DNA from: Bacillota bacterium | GTDB taxonomy: Bacteria; Bacillota; UBA4882; UBA8346 | Direction: 5' to 3' | Length of the DNA stretch: 64,000 nucleotides | Assembly: GCA_023426245.1 (NCBI GenBank) | Contig: JAFABB010000046.1 | Span: 1-64,000, forward strand | Shown: in pieces, positions 9,459 through 18,825 of the stretch | Layout: every line of letters starts with the position of its first letter | Position numbering within the stretch: position 1 is the stretch's first letter | The notes under the pieces: model-generated | What the model was told of the DNA's origin: nothing | Databases searched by the model: none | The model's input: only the letters and a program-made list of their open reading frames with translations | Translations under genes and position numbers: made by a program

Positions 9459-10283
9459 TTGAGAACACGAAACTTTTTTTATCTTTTTGGATGGATTTGT
9501 TTGATATTTTTATTTTCAGGTCTTGTGTGGGCGGCAAATCATAATTTGGGAGAGATCGAAGCAGGAACCTATTCTTTAATCGCAGTTAGTAATCACATGC
9601 CAACATTGTATAAAAAGGCCGATCAGTATTGGAAATCTTTGCAAAGAGTGGAACTGGAAATTGGACATGTCGATCAATTTAAAGATGTACCGAAGCTGGG
9701 CTTAAAAAATCCGTACACCGGGAAAATTAAATTGGGCGATAAACCCGATCAAAGTTTCGGAGTGATTGTAGATATTGTAGGCGAAGAAAAAAGGTTGTAT
9801 ATTGATACGGATGGAGACGGTAGTTTTGCCGGCGAGAAATGGGTTCCGCTGCTAAATGAATGGTACGGTAATCAAAATTACTGGATTATAGCTCCGGAGC
9901 CTATCCAATTGATGGTAGGTTATCGTGCCAAACCGGAACGGAAATTCCCAATTGAAGTATCTGTCAGTGGCGCGTTAATTGATTCCGGTTCCGCTCAGAA
10001 AATGAAACCATTTTTATTAATAGAGAATCGGACTTGGTTTTTGGCTAAAGTCAACGAGGATGGCACTGAAAAATTGGTTGCAGTCATCGATCAAAATCAT
10101 AATGGCTGTTTTAATGATCCCGGTGATTGGTTTTTAATTGATTATAACGATGATAGTTTTTTTACAATCGATGAAGCTAAAAACCGTAAAAAGGGTCTTT
10201 TCATCAAAAGTAAAAATAAATCGCTGAAGATTGATTGGGATGCCTATCCTGATAGGTTAACGCTCAGGAGGAAAAGCAAATAA
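9459..10283 (+). CDS. Exported protein with EF-hand-like acidic motifs, first gene of the M16 operon
   Basis: A secreted protein of about 274 residues with a signal peptide (hydrophobic residues 6-25, ending near VWAAN). No family is recognised. Two acidic loops, DTDGDGSF and DQNHNGCFNDPGDW, resemble calcium-binding EF-hand or dockerin-like loops. A TTG at 9459 with AGGAAG 7 bases upstream is preferred over the track-length start at 9420. The stop codon shares a base with the ATG of the M16 lipoprotein gene, so it probably works with the two M16 proteins in the envelope. Confidence 0.65.
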   Translation: MRTRNFFYLFGWICLIFLFSGLVWAANHNLGEIEAGTYSLIAVSNHMPTLYKKADQYWKSLQRVELEIGHVDQFKDVPKLGLKNPYTGKIKLGDKPDQSFGVIVDIVGEEKRLYIDTDGDGSFAGEKWVPLLNEWYGNQNYWIIAPEPIQLMVGYRAKPERKFPIEVSVSGALIDSGSAQKMKPFLLIENRTWFLAKVNEDGTEKLVAVIDQNHNGCFNDPGDWFLIDYNDDSFFTIDEAKNRKKGLFIKSKNKSLKIDWDAYPDRLTLRRKSK

Positions 10284-11569
10284 TGGGAAAACGAAATATA
10301 TTATGGCTGATTATAGTTTTTTTGATAGCCTTCACTTCCTGCGGGGCAGCGGGAAAACCGGCGGAAACATTCAAAAAAGTGGTTCTTAGTAATGGTTTGA
10401 CTTTAATGTATCGAGTAATGAAAGATGAGCCGATGGTCTCCATGTACGCTGTTTTTCCCATTGGCATGAATACCGAGCGTCAAAAAGGAATTGCCCATCT
10501 CCTTGAACATTTGGTTTTCCGGGGAGGATCGGGGTTCACCTTTAAAGATATACTGGAGGCAACCAATCGCCAAGGAGGACAATTTAACGGCTTTACCTCC
10601 TTTTATAGCACGGTATTTAATTTTGTAGTGCCCAAAGATAAATTTGAGAATGCATTTCAAATTTTTGACGGTTCGATTTGGCAAACGGATTTATCCGAAA
10701 CCAATGTCAATCTCGAAAGAAAAATAGTAGTCCATGAATTGGATATGGACTATGGGATGCGTATACCGTACTATCCAATTTTCCATTATTTTTATGCGGA
10801 GAATTTTTATAGCAAAGAAACCGTTGATGCGATGACGGTACAAAATATTAAAGATTTTTACCAAACATATTATCAACCCGACAATGCCACGTATATCATA
10901 GCCGGTAATATTGATCCCAAAGTCATTATCGCCAAATTGGAACAAGTTCAAAATGGTTTTGGCAAAAAGAATGTTCCCAAGGAAATTCTCAATGAATACA
11001 ATCTGCCTCATCAGGATGTCGTTGAGGAAAGGAATCTCTACCCTTATCAATACCAAGTCCTCATGGCTTATCAAATTTTCGGCCTATCTCCGGAGGAACG
11101 CATGGTACTGAAGATGTTATCTTATCTGTATGGCCGTGAATACAAAATCGATTACCCCAAAAATGAATCGCAGGTTTATAATGTGGTGAACCGTACCCTA
11201 GGCAAGGAAGATTATTTTGGAATCTACTATCTGGAGTCCAGACATGCCTTTACCGAGGAAGAATACCAAAATGTGAAAAATAATATGCTCAAATTTATCC
11301 GGCAATTTAAAAAAGTAGATATCAGTGCGGTTCGTAAAGAATTTATCCATGCTGTCGAAAAAGAAAGGGCGAGCAGTAATCAATCCGCAGTCGATGCCGT
11401 AGAATATGAAGTAAGCCGTCTTACTGATCCGGACAATATAACTGTAGATTCTTTGGAAATCCTTCATAAAATCGATAATCAGGATTTACGGCGAGTCGTT
11501 GATAAATATCTATCCAGTCAGCCAACTGCATGGATACTTGTAAAAAACAACAATGCAGGAGGTGAATAG
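10283..11569 (+). CDS. M16 zinc metallopeptidase, catalytic subunit (lipoprotein)
   Basis: A 428-residue insulinase-family protein. The inverted zinc motif is H72-LL-E75-H76, and the third ligand Glu152 lies in VVHELDM, 76 residues after His76, the classical M16 spacing. The N-terminus ends in a lipobox-like FTSC, so it is probably lipid-anchored. Bacterial M16 proteins of this size commonly pair with a catalytically dead homologue, and that homologue is encoded immediately downstream. Substrates are probably peptides in the envelope. Confidence 0.92.
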   Translation: MGKRNILWLIIVFLIAFTSCGAAGKPAETFKKVVLSNGLTLMYRVMKDEPMVSMYAVFPIGMNTERQKGIAHLLEHLVFRGGSGFTFKDILEATNRQGGQFNGFTSFYSTVFNFVVPKDKFENAFQIFDGSIWQTDLSETNVNLERKIVVHELDMDYGMRIPYYPIFHYFYAENFYSKETVDAMTVQNIKDFYQTYYQPDNATYIIAGNIDPKVIIAKLEQVQNGFGKKNVPKEILNEYNLPHQDVVEERNLYPYQYQVLMAYQIFGLSPEERMVLKMLSYLYGREYKIDYPKNESQVYNVVNRTLGKEDYFGIYYLESRHAFTEEEYQNVKNNMLKFIRQFKKVDISAVRKEFIHAVEKERASSNQSAVDAVEYEVSRLTDPDNITVDSLEILHKIDNQDLRRVVDKYLSSQPTAWILVKNNNAGGE

Positions 11570-11570
11570 G

Positions 11571-12857
11571 ATGGGTAAAAAATTATCTGCCTCATTGCTT
11601 ATGGTTTTGCTGATATTCATATTTTGCAATTACCCGGTCCTTGCCGAAAATCCTTCTTCGATCCAACGGTCGACTGTTAATGGAATGAGTGTTATTCTCC
11701 AGCGAAATCGCTCGGAAATTGTTCAAATAACATTGTTATTAAAATCGGGCAGTGGGATTGAACCTGCGGGTAAAAAAGGCATAGCTAACATTATGAATAA
11801 TATCGTTTACTTTGTTTTAAACGATGACTCGAGAGCGATTGCCGATCCGGTCGATGTCACCACGGAACCGGATTATACCCTCATTACGATGACGACTTTG
11901 GCACGAGATGTTAAACCTACTCTGGAACGAATCAAGTATTTGTTAACAGAGCCGATTTATAGCTATGATGTTGTAGTTGATTTGAAAGAGGCTTTCTCTA
12001 CCAGTCTGAAAGCTATGCTTGCCCAAACCAAAACCTATTCTGATTTTACAAAGGTTTATTATGGCGAAGGGCATCCGTATAATGATTGGCCAAATTTGGA
12101 AAGCATTCGTTCCATAAGTGGCTCAGATGTTTATAAGTGGTATCGCCAAACCTATCAACCCGGTAATGCAATTTTGTCCATTTCCGGCGGAGTCCGTCAA
12201 AGTATGACGGATATTGAAAAAATATTTTCCAAAATGGAAAGTGAAACCGTAGACCGTCATTTAGTGATTCAACCCCTGTCCATTACCCAGGATAAACATT
12301 TTCAACAAATTGATCCCAATGGACGGGCAACTTCCCTATGTATGGGTTTCTCAGCTCCTAGAATCCAGGATCCTGAATTCCCAGCTTTTAAAGTTTTAGC
12401 TTATTACTTGGAAGATTATCAACATTATTTTGAAGAATTACGGGTTAAAGAGGGTTTATTTTATAGTGCCAGCGTGTATTATAATTATATTGACAAACCC
12501 AAATCACCGAATATCGTTTTCATCACCATGACAGATCCGGATTCGTTGAAAACTGTGGAAACGAGGACCCTGGATGTTGTCAAAAGACTATTAAATACCG
12601 GTATTTCTCAAGAAGAAATTGATAAAGTGGTTACAGCGATGAAAATTGAAAATGAGGCCCGGAAGTCAAGCGGGAAGGGTTTGGCGACTCGGAACGCACT
12701 GAGCCAGTATTTACAAACCCAATATGTTTATGATGAAATCCTGATGCCTAAATTAGAGCAGGTGAAAACCGAAGATATTCAAAAGGCAGCTCAAAAATAT
12801 TTACAGCATTATATTGAAGTGTCCTATGTACCGAAAAAAGTGGAACAGCCATTTTAA
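11571..12857 (+). CDS. M16-like protein lacking the zinc motif (probable non-catalytic partner)
   Basis: A 428-residue homologue of the preceding peptidase with a signal peptide and both M16 halves recognisable (VILQRNRSEIVQITLLLKSG; WYRQTYQPGNAILSISGG). Where the active subunit has HLLEH, this protein has NIMNN at residues 73-77, so all zinc ligands of that motif are Asn. This matches the R-type subunit of heterodimeric M16B proteases, which helps form the substrate chamber. The ATG follows the previous stop by one base, with AGGAGG upstream. Confidence 0.88.
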   Translation: MGKKLSASLLMVLLIFIFCNYPVLAENPSSIQRSTVNGMSVILQRNRSEIVQITLLLKSGSGIEPAGKKGIANIMNNIVYFVLNDDSRAIADPVDVTTEPDYTLITMTTLARDVKPTLERIKYLLTEPIYSYDVVVDLKEAFSTSLKAMLAQTKTYSDFTKVYYGEGHPYNDWPNLESIRSISGSDVYKWYRQTYQPGNAILSISGGVRQSMTDIEKIFSKMESETVDRHLVIQPLSITQDKHFQQIDPNGRATSLCMGFSAPRIQDPEFPAFKVLAYYLEDYQHYFEELRVKEGLFYSASVYYNYIDKPKSPNIVFITMTDPDSLKTVETRTLDVVKRLLNTGISQEEIDKVVTAMKIENEARKSSGKGLATRNALSQYLQTQYVYDEILMPKLEQVKTEDIQKAAQKYLQHYIEVSYVPKKVEQPF

Positions 12858-12910
12858 TGGCTCCTGTATGTTTTGCCGGTCTGGGTTGATGAGATTTCAA
12901 AGGATAAAAA

Positions 12911-13039
12911 ATGTCCGAGTGCCAGTATACTATGGATAATTTCGAAACAGAGGTTGCGAATGATGCGGGGATTAGCAAATTATCCTTGCCTTTCGTGACC
13001 TTTGCATATTTATCGGCAAATAGGCTCAGAATACGGTGA
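12911..13039 (+). CDS. Possible 42-residue small protein
   Basis: An open frame in the 318-base gap between the M16 operon and marR, beginning MSECQYTMDN. AAAGGA lies about 8 bases upstream of the ATG. It has no membrane segment and no recognised family, and it may be spurious. Confidence 0.3.
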   Translation: MSECQYTMDNFETEVANDAGISKLSLPFVTFAYLSANRLRIR

Positions 13040-13107
13040 AAGTTTCAGACCAGGAAAAAGTGAATTCTAAATCGACATAATAGTCAACAGGGAGCGTGAA
13101 AATTATC

Positions 13108-13136
13108 TTGACAAAATTAGTTAACGATATTAAAAT
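13108..13136 (+). promoter_or_regulatory. SigA-type promoter for marR-dfx
   Basis: TTGACA (13108-13113) and TAAAAT (13131-13136) are separated by exactly 17 bases. TTAA-N5-TTAA in the spacer and -10 region is a possible MarR autoregulation site. Confidence 0.75.
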
Positions 13137-13175
13137 TTATATAGGTTTATATTTAAAAAGAGAAGGGATTTGCGA

Positions 13176-13718
13176 ATGGAATTCGACCTGTTTCAGCGTT
13201 CTGCAAAATTATTTTGCCAAGCGATTATTTATAGAGTCTTGAAGCCGTCGTTGGAAGGCATGGCAAAAGAGCAGTTAACGGAAGTTCAGTTATCATGTAT
13301 AAAATATGTTGCAGTTCACCGTGAGCCTTCTATTGGTGAAATCGCTAACGGTTTATCCATAAGCAATGCGGCTTCCGCAAAGCTGGTGGATCGTTTGGTC
13401 CGGAAAAAGCTGCTGACTCGGGAAGAAGACCCCAAAGATCGCCGGGTTTTGAAGATTAAGCTCACGGCAAGAGGGCAAGAGTTGTTAGTGGATATCGAAA
13501 GAATTGAAGAAGTCCAATTTAAGGATATCTTGGAGAGAATGCCCATTAAAGAGAGAGAAGCCCTGGAAATAGGTTTGGTCAGTTTCCTCAAAGCCGCCCT
13601 GCAATCTCCGGAACAAGTGGAACAAATCTGCCTTCATTGCGGTTGGAACCATGTTATTCAATGCCCTGGAAATATCCGGTACCGGGAATTGACAGGCAGG
13701 GATAAATCACCCAACTAA
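13176..13718 (+). CDS. MarR-family regulator
   Basis: A 180-residue winged-helix regulator. The recognition region is EPSIGEIANGLSISNAASAKLVDRLVRKKLLTR and the wing is EDPKDRRVLKIKLTARG. The C-terminal tail contains Cys residues (CLHCGW and CPG) that could sense redox state or bind metal. The start at 13176 has AGAAGGGA 7 bases before it. The superoxide reductase gene follows after 24 bases, which suggests control of an oxidative-stress operon. Confidence 0.88.
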   Translation: MEFDLFQRSAKLFCQAIIYRVLKPSLEGMAKEQLTEVQLSCIKYVAVHREPSIGEIANGLSISNAASAKLVDRLVRKKLLTREEDPKDRRVLKIKLTARGQELLVDIERIEEVQFKDILERMPIKEREALEIGLVSFLKAALQSPEQVEQICLHCGWNHVIQCPGNIRYRELTGRDKSPN

Positions 13719-13742
13719 ATTTTGATTAGAGGAGGAGTAAAA

Positions 13743-14117
13743 ATGACAAAGAAATTGGAAATTTATAAATGCGAAGAGTGTGGGAATGTTGTTGAAGTGG
13801 TGCATGAAGCCGGGGGACAGTTGGTGTGCTGCGGAGCACCTATGAAATTAGTCACCGAAAATACAGTTGACGCTTCGAAAGAAAAACATGTACCGGTGAT
13901 TGAAAAAACCGATGATGGTTATAAAGTAACGATTGGTAGTGTCATTCATCCGATGGAGGAAAAACACTATATTGAATGGATTGAATTGTTGGCGGACGGT
14001 AAAGCATATCGGGTTTTCTTGAACCCCGGTGACGCGCCGGTGGCTACATTTTGTGTGGAAGCCAAACAAGTTTCGGCGCGTGAGTACTGTAATATCCATG
14101 GTTTATGGAAAGCGTAA
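13743..14117 (+). CDS. dfx: Desulfoferrodoxin (superoxide reductase)
   Basis: A 124-residue two-iron superoxide reductase, which reduces superoxide to peroxide without making oxygen. It is typical of anaerobes. The N-terminal desulforedoxin domain binds Fe through C10, C13, C29 and C30. The catalytic centre ligands lie in EKHVPVIE, HPMEEKHYIEWIEL and the C-terminal CNIHGLW. GAGGAGG precedes the ATG. It is the second gene of the marR operon and is followed by a terminator. Confidence 0.95.
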   Translation: MTKKLEIYKCEECGNVVEVVHEAGGQLVCCGAPMKLVTENTVDASKEKHVPVIEKTDDGYKVTIGSVIHPMEEKHYIEWIELLADGKAYRVFLNPGDAPVATFCVEAKQVSAREYCNIHGLWKA

Positions 14118-14124
14118 TCCCAAA

Positions 14125-14167
14125 AGAAGCGGTCTTGTTTATCTTTCCAGAGACAGCTTCTTTTTTT
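14125..14167 (+). terminator. Terminator of marR-dfx
   Basis: AGAAGC (14125-14130) pairs with GCTTCT (14156-14161), with an inner GTCT/AGAC helix, followed by a run of T. Confidence 0.8.
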
Positions 14168-14305
14168 ATGTCCTTTTTTAAACTCCAATCTTTTGTCCCT
14201 GAAGCCTATTTCCGTTACAGAGACTATAGAGTTCACAGAGACCTACCAGGTGCAATCTATGGCTTCTGCGGTATGATTGTCTCAACTCAAATTACAGTTA
14301 AAGGT

Positions 14306-14333
14306 TTGTTTTCGAAGATAGTTGCTGTATAAT
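14306..14333 (+). promoter_or_regulatory. Possible promoter in the gap before the DUF554 gene
   Basis: TTGTTT (14306-14311), a 16-base spacer and TATAAT (14328-14333). It would give a leader of about 230 bases containing a CCGACC/GGTCGG hairpin (14411-14416 with 14434-14439). The remaining 400-base gap (14168-14570) shows no gene. Confidence 0.45.
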
Positions 14334-14570
14334 AATCTTGAATTGAAAGAATGGAATATGGGTTGGAAAAGGGATAATTTTCACGGTGTAACATTATCTT
14401 AACTAGGATTCCGACCATTGATGGAGTGGGATAGGTCGGGGGTATCAGCCTTCTGTGGAAAAATATCTCAAAATACCGGCTCTGTACCAAAGCGTTGCTT
14501 GGGTCGTAAGGTTTTTAAACCATTTCGGCTCATTCAAGGGATGATCAATACAGATCAAGGATGGTAAATT

Positions 14571-15251
14571 ATGGGAACGATTATTAATGTCGTTGCGATT
14601 TTGGTAGGGGGAACAGTAGGGCTGCTATTCAGCAAGCGTTTTCCAAAGCGGCTTTCAGAGACGGCGCTGGAGGTTATGGGATTATTTACCCTCTTGGTCG
14701 GTATCGGAATGGCCTTACAAGGTAAAGAGACCATTTTCATTTTAATTAGCCTTGCTTTAGGGGCTATGATCGGCGAAGGGATTAATATTGAAAAAAGGTT
14801 GGACGAGTTTGGCGCGTGGATCGAGGAACGGCTCCAGGTTAAAGAGGGAAGCCCGGCAAAAGGATTCATTTATGCCAGTTTAGTATTTTGCGTTGGTTCC
14901 ATGGCGATCGTAGGGAGTATAACCGATGGTGTCAGCGGCGACTATTCGATTTTATTCACCAAGGCAATGATGGATGGAATTATTGCCATTCCATTTGCCG
15001 CCGGAATGGGATTTGGCGTTTTGGGGTCGGCGCTTTCGATTTTAGTTTATCAGGGAAGCTTAACTTTACTTGCCAAATTGTTACAGCCAATTTTTAATCC
15101 CGGTGTGGTCCGGGAGTTAACCGCAGTTGGGGGTGTTATCGTCATGGGGATCGGTATTAATATTATGGGGCTGAAAAAGATTCGGGTCGGTAATTTCTTA
15201 CCGGCATTAATACTGATTGTGTTAATTTTATCTTTAAAGAGCAGGATTTAA
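14571..15251 (+). CDS. DUF554 membrane protein (YdfK/YqgA-like)
   Basis: A 226-residue integral membrane protein with about six hydrophobic segments. DUF554 blocks are GTIINVVAILVGGTVGLLFSKRFP, GMALQGKE, GSMAIVGSITDGVSGDYSILFTKAMMDGIIAIPFAAGMG and GIGINIMGLKKIRVGNFLPAL. Transport is often assumed but has not been shown. It is monocistronic, with its own terminator. Confidence 0.9.
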   Translation: MGTIINVVAILVGGTVGLLFSKRFPKRLSETALEVMGLFTLLVGIGMALQGKETIFILISLALGAMIGEGINIEKRLDEFGAWIEERLQVKEGSPAKGFIYASLVFCVGSMAIVGSITDGVSGDYSILFTKAMMDGIIAIPFAAGMGFGVLGSALSILVYQGSLTLLAKLLQPIFNPGVVRELTAVGGVIVMGIGINIMGLKKIRVGNFLPALILIVLILSLKSRI

Positions 15252-15306
15252 AGGAAACGTAACAAATAGTTAAAGATATATTTACAATAAATATTAAAAT
15301 GATCAT

Positions 15307-15349
15307 AAAATGCCGAATTACTACAGGTAAGGGCATTTTATTTTTTTTT
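15307..15349 (+). terminator. Terminator after the DUF554 gene
   Basis: AAAATGCC (15307-15314) pairs with GGCATTTT (15332-15339), followed by a long T tract. Confidence 0.88.
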
Positions 15350-15772
15350 ATGAAATTGCTCAATTAACGTTCATTAAGCACACCGATGGCTAAGTGAGTG
15401 ATAGAAACTTGATGTTTCGGGCTTTGTTCTGGAATAAAATTTAAGGAGCGCTGTTGCATTTACTTATGCTTTTTGATAATATATAATCGGCGTAAAATTG
15501 TAATATAAATCAGGGGACGGGGTTAATTGTTTTAATGATCGTTGGATTCGACCTAATTTTTTGGTTTGTAGGTTTTGGGGTAGTCGTTGAGTCACTTTAT
15601 CCTGCATAATTTGGATTTTCGTTTCCCCGCCCGTTTAAACCGTAGGAGGTGAAAAGCCCACAAAAAACTTGCAACAGATTCCGTAAAGGTAGGGAGTATT
15701 AAAATTTCTCTTTTTTTGCAGAATCTGCTTTTTATCCAGCTTTATCATTAAATTATAGAAAGGAATACTAAC
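15350..15772 (+). other. Leader region of hppA, no firm gene
   Basis: A gap of about 420 bases. It contains a 24-codon hydrophobic frame (ATG at 15535), a strong AGGAGG site near 15646 without a following gene, and a terminator-like pair CAGATTC (15675-15681) with GAATCTG (15721-15727) followed by CTTTTTA. It may be a regulated leader for hppA, but this is weak evidence. Confidence 0.35.
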
Positions 15773-18067
15773 ATGTCAATGTCACATCTCCAGCTTTTAC
15801 CTTTTGAATTTTGGTCATTGTGGGTGGTTTTTGCAATTTCCATTATAGGGTTAGGATATGCATTGTTTCTTCGGGGTCAAGTTATGGCCAAAGATAAGGG
15901 CGATTCCAAAATGCAAGAGGTTTGGAATGCCATTCGAGAGGGAGCCGATGCTTATCTTGGCAGACAATTAAAGACCATTCTTCCTTTAATTGTGGTTCTT
16001 GCCGCATTGCTCTTCCTTTCCGTATATGTTGCTCCTCCCAGCGCTGAGGCTGCAGAACGTTTTCCCGGCGCCACTCCCGAACAATTAAAATTATATATCG
16101 GTTTTGGCCGTATGATAGCATTTATTATGGGCGCTTTCTTCTCTTTAACAGTCGGCCAATTCGGGATGCGGATGGCTGTTCAGGGTAATGTGCGTGTATC
16201 GGCCGCTGCCCGTCACAGCTTTTCGGAGGCTTTAAAAATTGCCTATCGTTCCGGGACCATCACCGGCATGCTCACCGATGGTCTTGGTTTATTTGGTGGT
16301 ACTGTTATTTTTATGTATTTTGGTATGGCGGCTCCTGATGCCTTGCTCGGTTTCGGTTTTGGCGGTACTTTACTGGCATTGTTCATGAGGGTCGGCGGTG
16401 GCATCTATACCAAAGCCGCCGATGTTGGCGCTGATTTGGTTGGTAAGGTTGAAGCCGGTATTCCGGAAGACGATCCTCGAAATGCCGCGGTTATTGCAGA
16501 CTTGGTCGGAGATAACGTCGGCGATTGCGCCGGTATGGCTGCTGATATTTTTGAATCCTATGAGGTAACCATTGTCTCCGGTTTAATCCTGGGTGTGGCC
16601 TTGGTTTCCATCACTCACGAAATTAAGTGGATTATTTTCCCATTACTGGTTCGTGGTATTGGCGTACTCTCCTCGATTATAGGTACTTACCTGGTAAAAG
16701 GGAAAGATGATGGTACCGGCGATGCGATGGCTTCGATTAATAAAGGGTTTTATTCTTCAGCAGTGATTTCATTAATCGCCTTTGCGGTGCTGGCTCATTT
16801 CTATATGCATGAATGGCGCGCGTTTTGGTCTGTAGGTGTTGGTATTGCATTAGCCTTGGCATTGGATGAATTGACCAAATTTTTTACCGATACTCACTAT
16901 TCACCGGTTAAGGAAATTGCCGGAGCCACCAAGACTGGTTCCGCAACCTTGATTTTACGGGGTTTGGTTGTTGGTTTTGAAGCGGCAGTTTGGCAGACCA
17001 TCGTTATTGCAGTTACTATTTTAGCTGCTGTTGTGATTTATTGGGGTATGGATACCATTTATGTTCTTTATGGTGTAGCGATGACTGGTATCGGTATGTT
17101 GACCCTGACCGGTAACAACGTGGCAATGGACTCCTTCGGCCCGATTGCCGATAATGCCAACGGAATTGGTGAAATGGCCGGTTTGGATGATAAAGCCCGT
17201 CAAATCATGGCTGACCTTGATGCTGTTGGTAATACCACCAAAGCAATCACTAAAGGTGTGGCTATCGGTTCTGCGGTTATCGCGGCCGTCTCCTTGTTTG
17301 GTTCCTTCCTTACCGATGTTGGTAAGGTTCAAGCTTCGCAGGGTGTTGCTGAAAATCTATTGCTCTCCGCTACAGGCATTCGGATTTCTACGCCGAGTAT
17401 TTTTATCGGTATGTTAATCGGTGGAGCGATTCCTTGGCTCTTTTCATCTTTGACTATCAACTCGGTGGCCAGGGCTGCTGCTCTGATTGTTGAGGAAGTC
17501 CGCCGTCAATTCCGGATCCCCGGTTTGATGGAAGGTAAAGTACAGCCTGATTATAAACAAGCGGTTGGTATTTGTACTGCGGCCGCTCAGCGCGAATTGA
17601 TTCCGTTAGCTTTGATTGGAGTAATCACCCCGATTATTATCGGAATGCTGCTTGGTGTGGAAGCTCTTGGCGGTTTCTTGGCCGGAGTTATTCTCTCAGG
17701 GCAGTTATTGGCCGTATTTATGTCCACTTCGGGTGGAGCTTGGGACAATGCCAAAAAGACCATTGAAGACGGTCTATTCGGTGGAAAAGGTTCCGAAGCT
17801 CATAAAGCGGCAGTCGTTGGCGATACCATCGGCGATCCTTTAAAGGATACTGCTGGTCCTGCATTGAACCCGATGATTAAAGTTATCAATATGGTTTCCT
17901 TATTGGCGGCTCCGGTTTTGATTGTCAACGAGATTCACAATAAAGGATCATTATCCGGTGGTACAATTATTACCAGCATTGTGCTGGCCGCGATTGTGGT
18001 AGGCGCCATTGTTTATTCCAAACTAGGCGGTTTCGGCAAAAAACAAGATAGTGCGGCTAAGTTCTAA
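15773..18067 (+). CDS. hppA: Membrane proton-pumping pyrophosphatase, K+-independent type
   Basis: A 764-residue protein with about 16 transmembrane helices. It couples pyrophosphate hydrolysis to proton export. The substrate and metal motifs are complete: DVGADLVGKVEAGIPEDDP (about residues 222-240), GDNVGDCAGMAAD, and the C-terminal GDTIGDPLKDTAGP. The diagnostic site reads GNTTKA; Lys at this position marks K+-independent H+ pumps, where K+-dependent enzymes have Ala. It lets an anaerobe recover energy from biosynthetic pyrophosphate. It is expressed alone, after a long leader. Confidence 0.97.
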   Translation: MSMSHLQLLPFEFWSLWVVFAISIIGLGYALFLRGQVMAKDKGDSKMQEVWNAIREGADAYLGRQLKTILPLIVVLAALLFLSVYVAPPSAEAAERFPGATPEQLKLYIGFGRMIAFIMGAFFSLTVGQFGMRMAVQGNVRVSAAARHSFSEALKIAYRSGTITGMLTDGLGLFGGTVIFMYFGMAAPDALLGFGFGGTLLALFMRVGGGIYTKAADVGADLVGKVEAGIPEDDPRNAAVIADLVGDNVGDCAGMAADIFESYEVTIVSGLILGVALVSITHEIKWIIFPLLVRGIGVLSSIIGTYLVKGKDDGTGDAMASINKGFYSSAVISLIAFAVLAHFYMHEWRAFWSVGVGIALALALDELTKFFTDTHYSPVKEIAGATKTGSATLILRGLVVGFEAAVWQTIVIAVTILAAVVIYWGMDTIYVLYGVAMTGIGMLTLTGNNVAMDSFGPIADNANGIGEMAGLDDKARQIMADLDAVGNTTKAITKGVAIGSAVIAAVSLFGSFLTDVGKVQASQGVAENLLLSATGIRISTPSIFIGMLIGGAIPWLFSSLTINSVARAAALIVEEVRRQFRIPGLMEGKVQPDYKQAVGICTAAAQRELIPLALIGVITPIIIGMLLGVEALGGFLAGVILSGQLLAVFMSTSGGAWDNAKKTIEDGLFGGKGSEAHKAAVVGDTIGDPLKDTAGPALNPMIKVINMVSLLAAPVLIVNEIHNKGSLSGGTIITSIVLAAIVVGAIVYSKLGGFGKKQDSAAKF

Positions 18068-18098
18068 GACCGGGCCTTTCTTGTAAAGTGAAAGAACC

Positions 18099-18213
18099 GG
18101 GCTGTTGCAAAAGATTTTTAATGGATCGAGATATACAATATATTGGCAAGCAATCCCAAACTGGATTCAATATATTGTATATCTCACCGTTTTTAATTAT
18201 TTTGCAACAGCCC
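18099..18213. repeat. 115-bp double inverted repeat after hppA (MITE-like or terminator)
   Basis: The outer arms GGGCTGTTGCAAAA (18099-18112) and TTTTGCAACAGCCC (18200-18213) are perfect complements. A second, 18-bp perfect pair lies inside (18128-18145 with 18168-18185). The outer arm resembles insertion-sequence terminal repeats containing CTGTTGCAAA. CTTTTAT follows, so the folded RNA could also end hppA transcription. I see no target duplication. Confidence 0.7.
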
Positions 18214-18289
18214 CTTTTATCGCAATCTCATTAATAAATGGATTCAAAATAATCATAAAAAAGTTTATCTCGGCTTTTTGGAGGCAAGC

Positions 18290-18766
18290 ATGATTAAAAC
18301 CAAGGAGTTTCCTTTCCCTAAATCGATATATATCAAAATTTTAGTTTTCAATTCCTTGAAGCGCAGTCTATGGGCTTTTGTTTTCATGATCGTGCTCGCC
18401 ATGTACCAAGCCACAAAAGGGCCCTCATTAACGCTTTTATTAATAGCCGTTTTGCCGGTTTTACTGCTTTCTTATATCATTTTCCGATGCTGGATGCATT
18501 CGAATACCAAAACCCATCGTTTGTTTTTTAAAGAGAGAACCTTCGAAATTAATAGCAAAGATATTGATATTGTTTTGAAAGACGGTTCTACTTCAAAGAT
18601 TCAAATCAATGATATTGCAAGAGTCGTCAAAAATTCCAGGTATTATTTGTTGTTTTTAACGAAAAAGCAATTCGTTTATGTTCCGCTTTCTGCTTTTAAA
18701 ACACCGGGTGATGTCAATAGTTTTGATTCCATATTAAAGGCGAGAAAACGTGGGAAAAAACTCTAA
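18290..18766 (+). CDS. YcxB-like membrane protein
   Basis: A 158-residue protein. Two hydrophobic segments (about residues 20-38 and 45-62) are followed by a cytoplasmic YcxB-type C-terminal domain (HRLFFKERTFEI, then INDIARVVKNSRYYLLFLTKKQFVYVPLSAF). Function is unknown. The GGAGG just before the ATG at 18290 decides the start. The antiporter gene follows 59 bases after the stop and may be cotranscribed. Confidence 0.75.
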   Translation: MIKTKEFPFPKSIYIKILVFNSLKRSLWAFVFMIVLAMYQATKGPSLTLLLIAVLPVLLLSYIIFRCWMHSNTKTHRLFFKERTFEINSKDIDIVLKDGSTSKIQINDIARVVKNSRYYLLFLTKKQFVYVPLSAFKTPGDVNSFDSILKARKRGKKL

Positions 18767-18825
18767 TATCAATCGGGGAAGCATTTATTATATATCACAC
18801 AATTTACAACAAGGTGGAATTTCTT

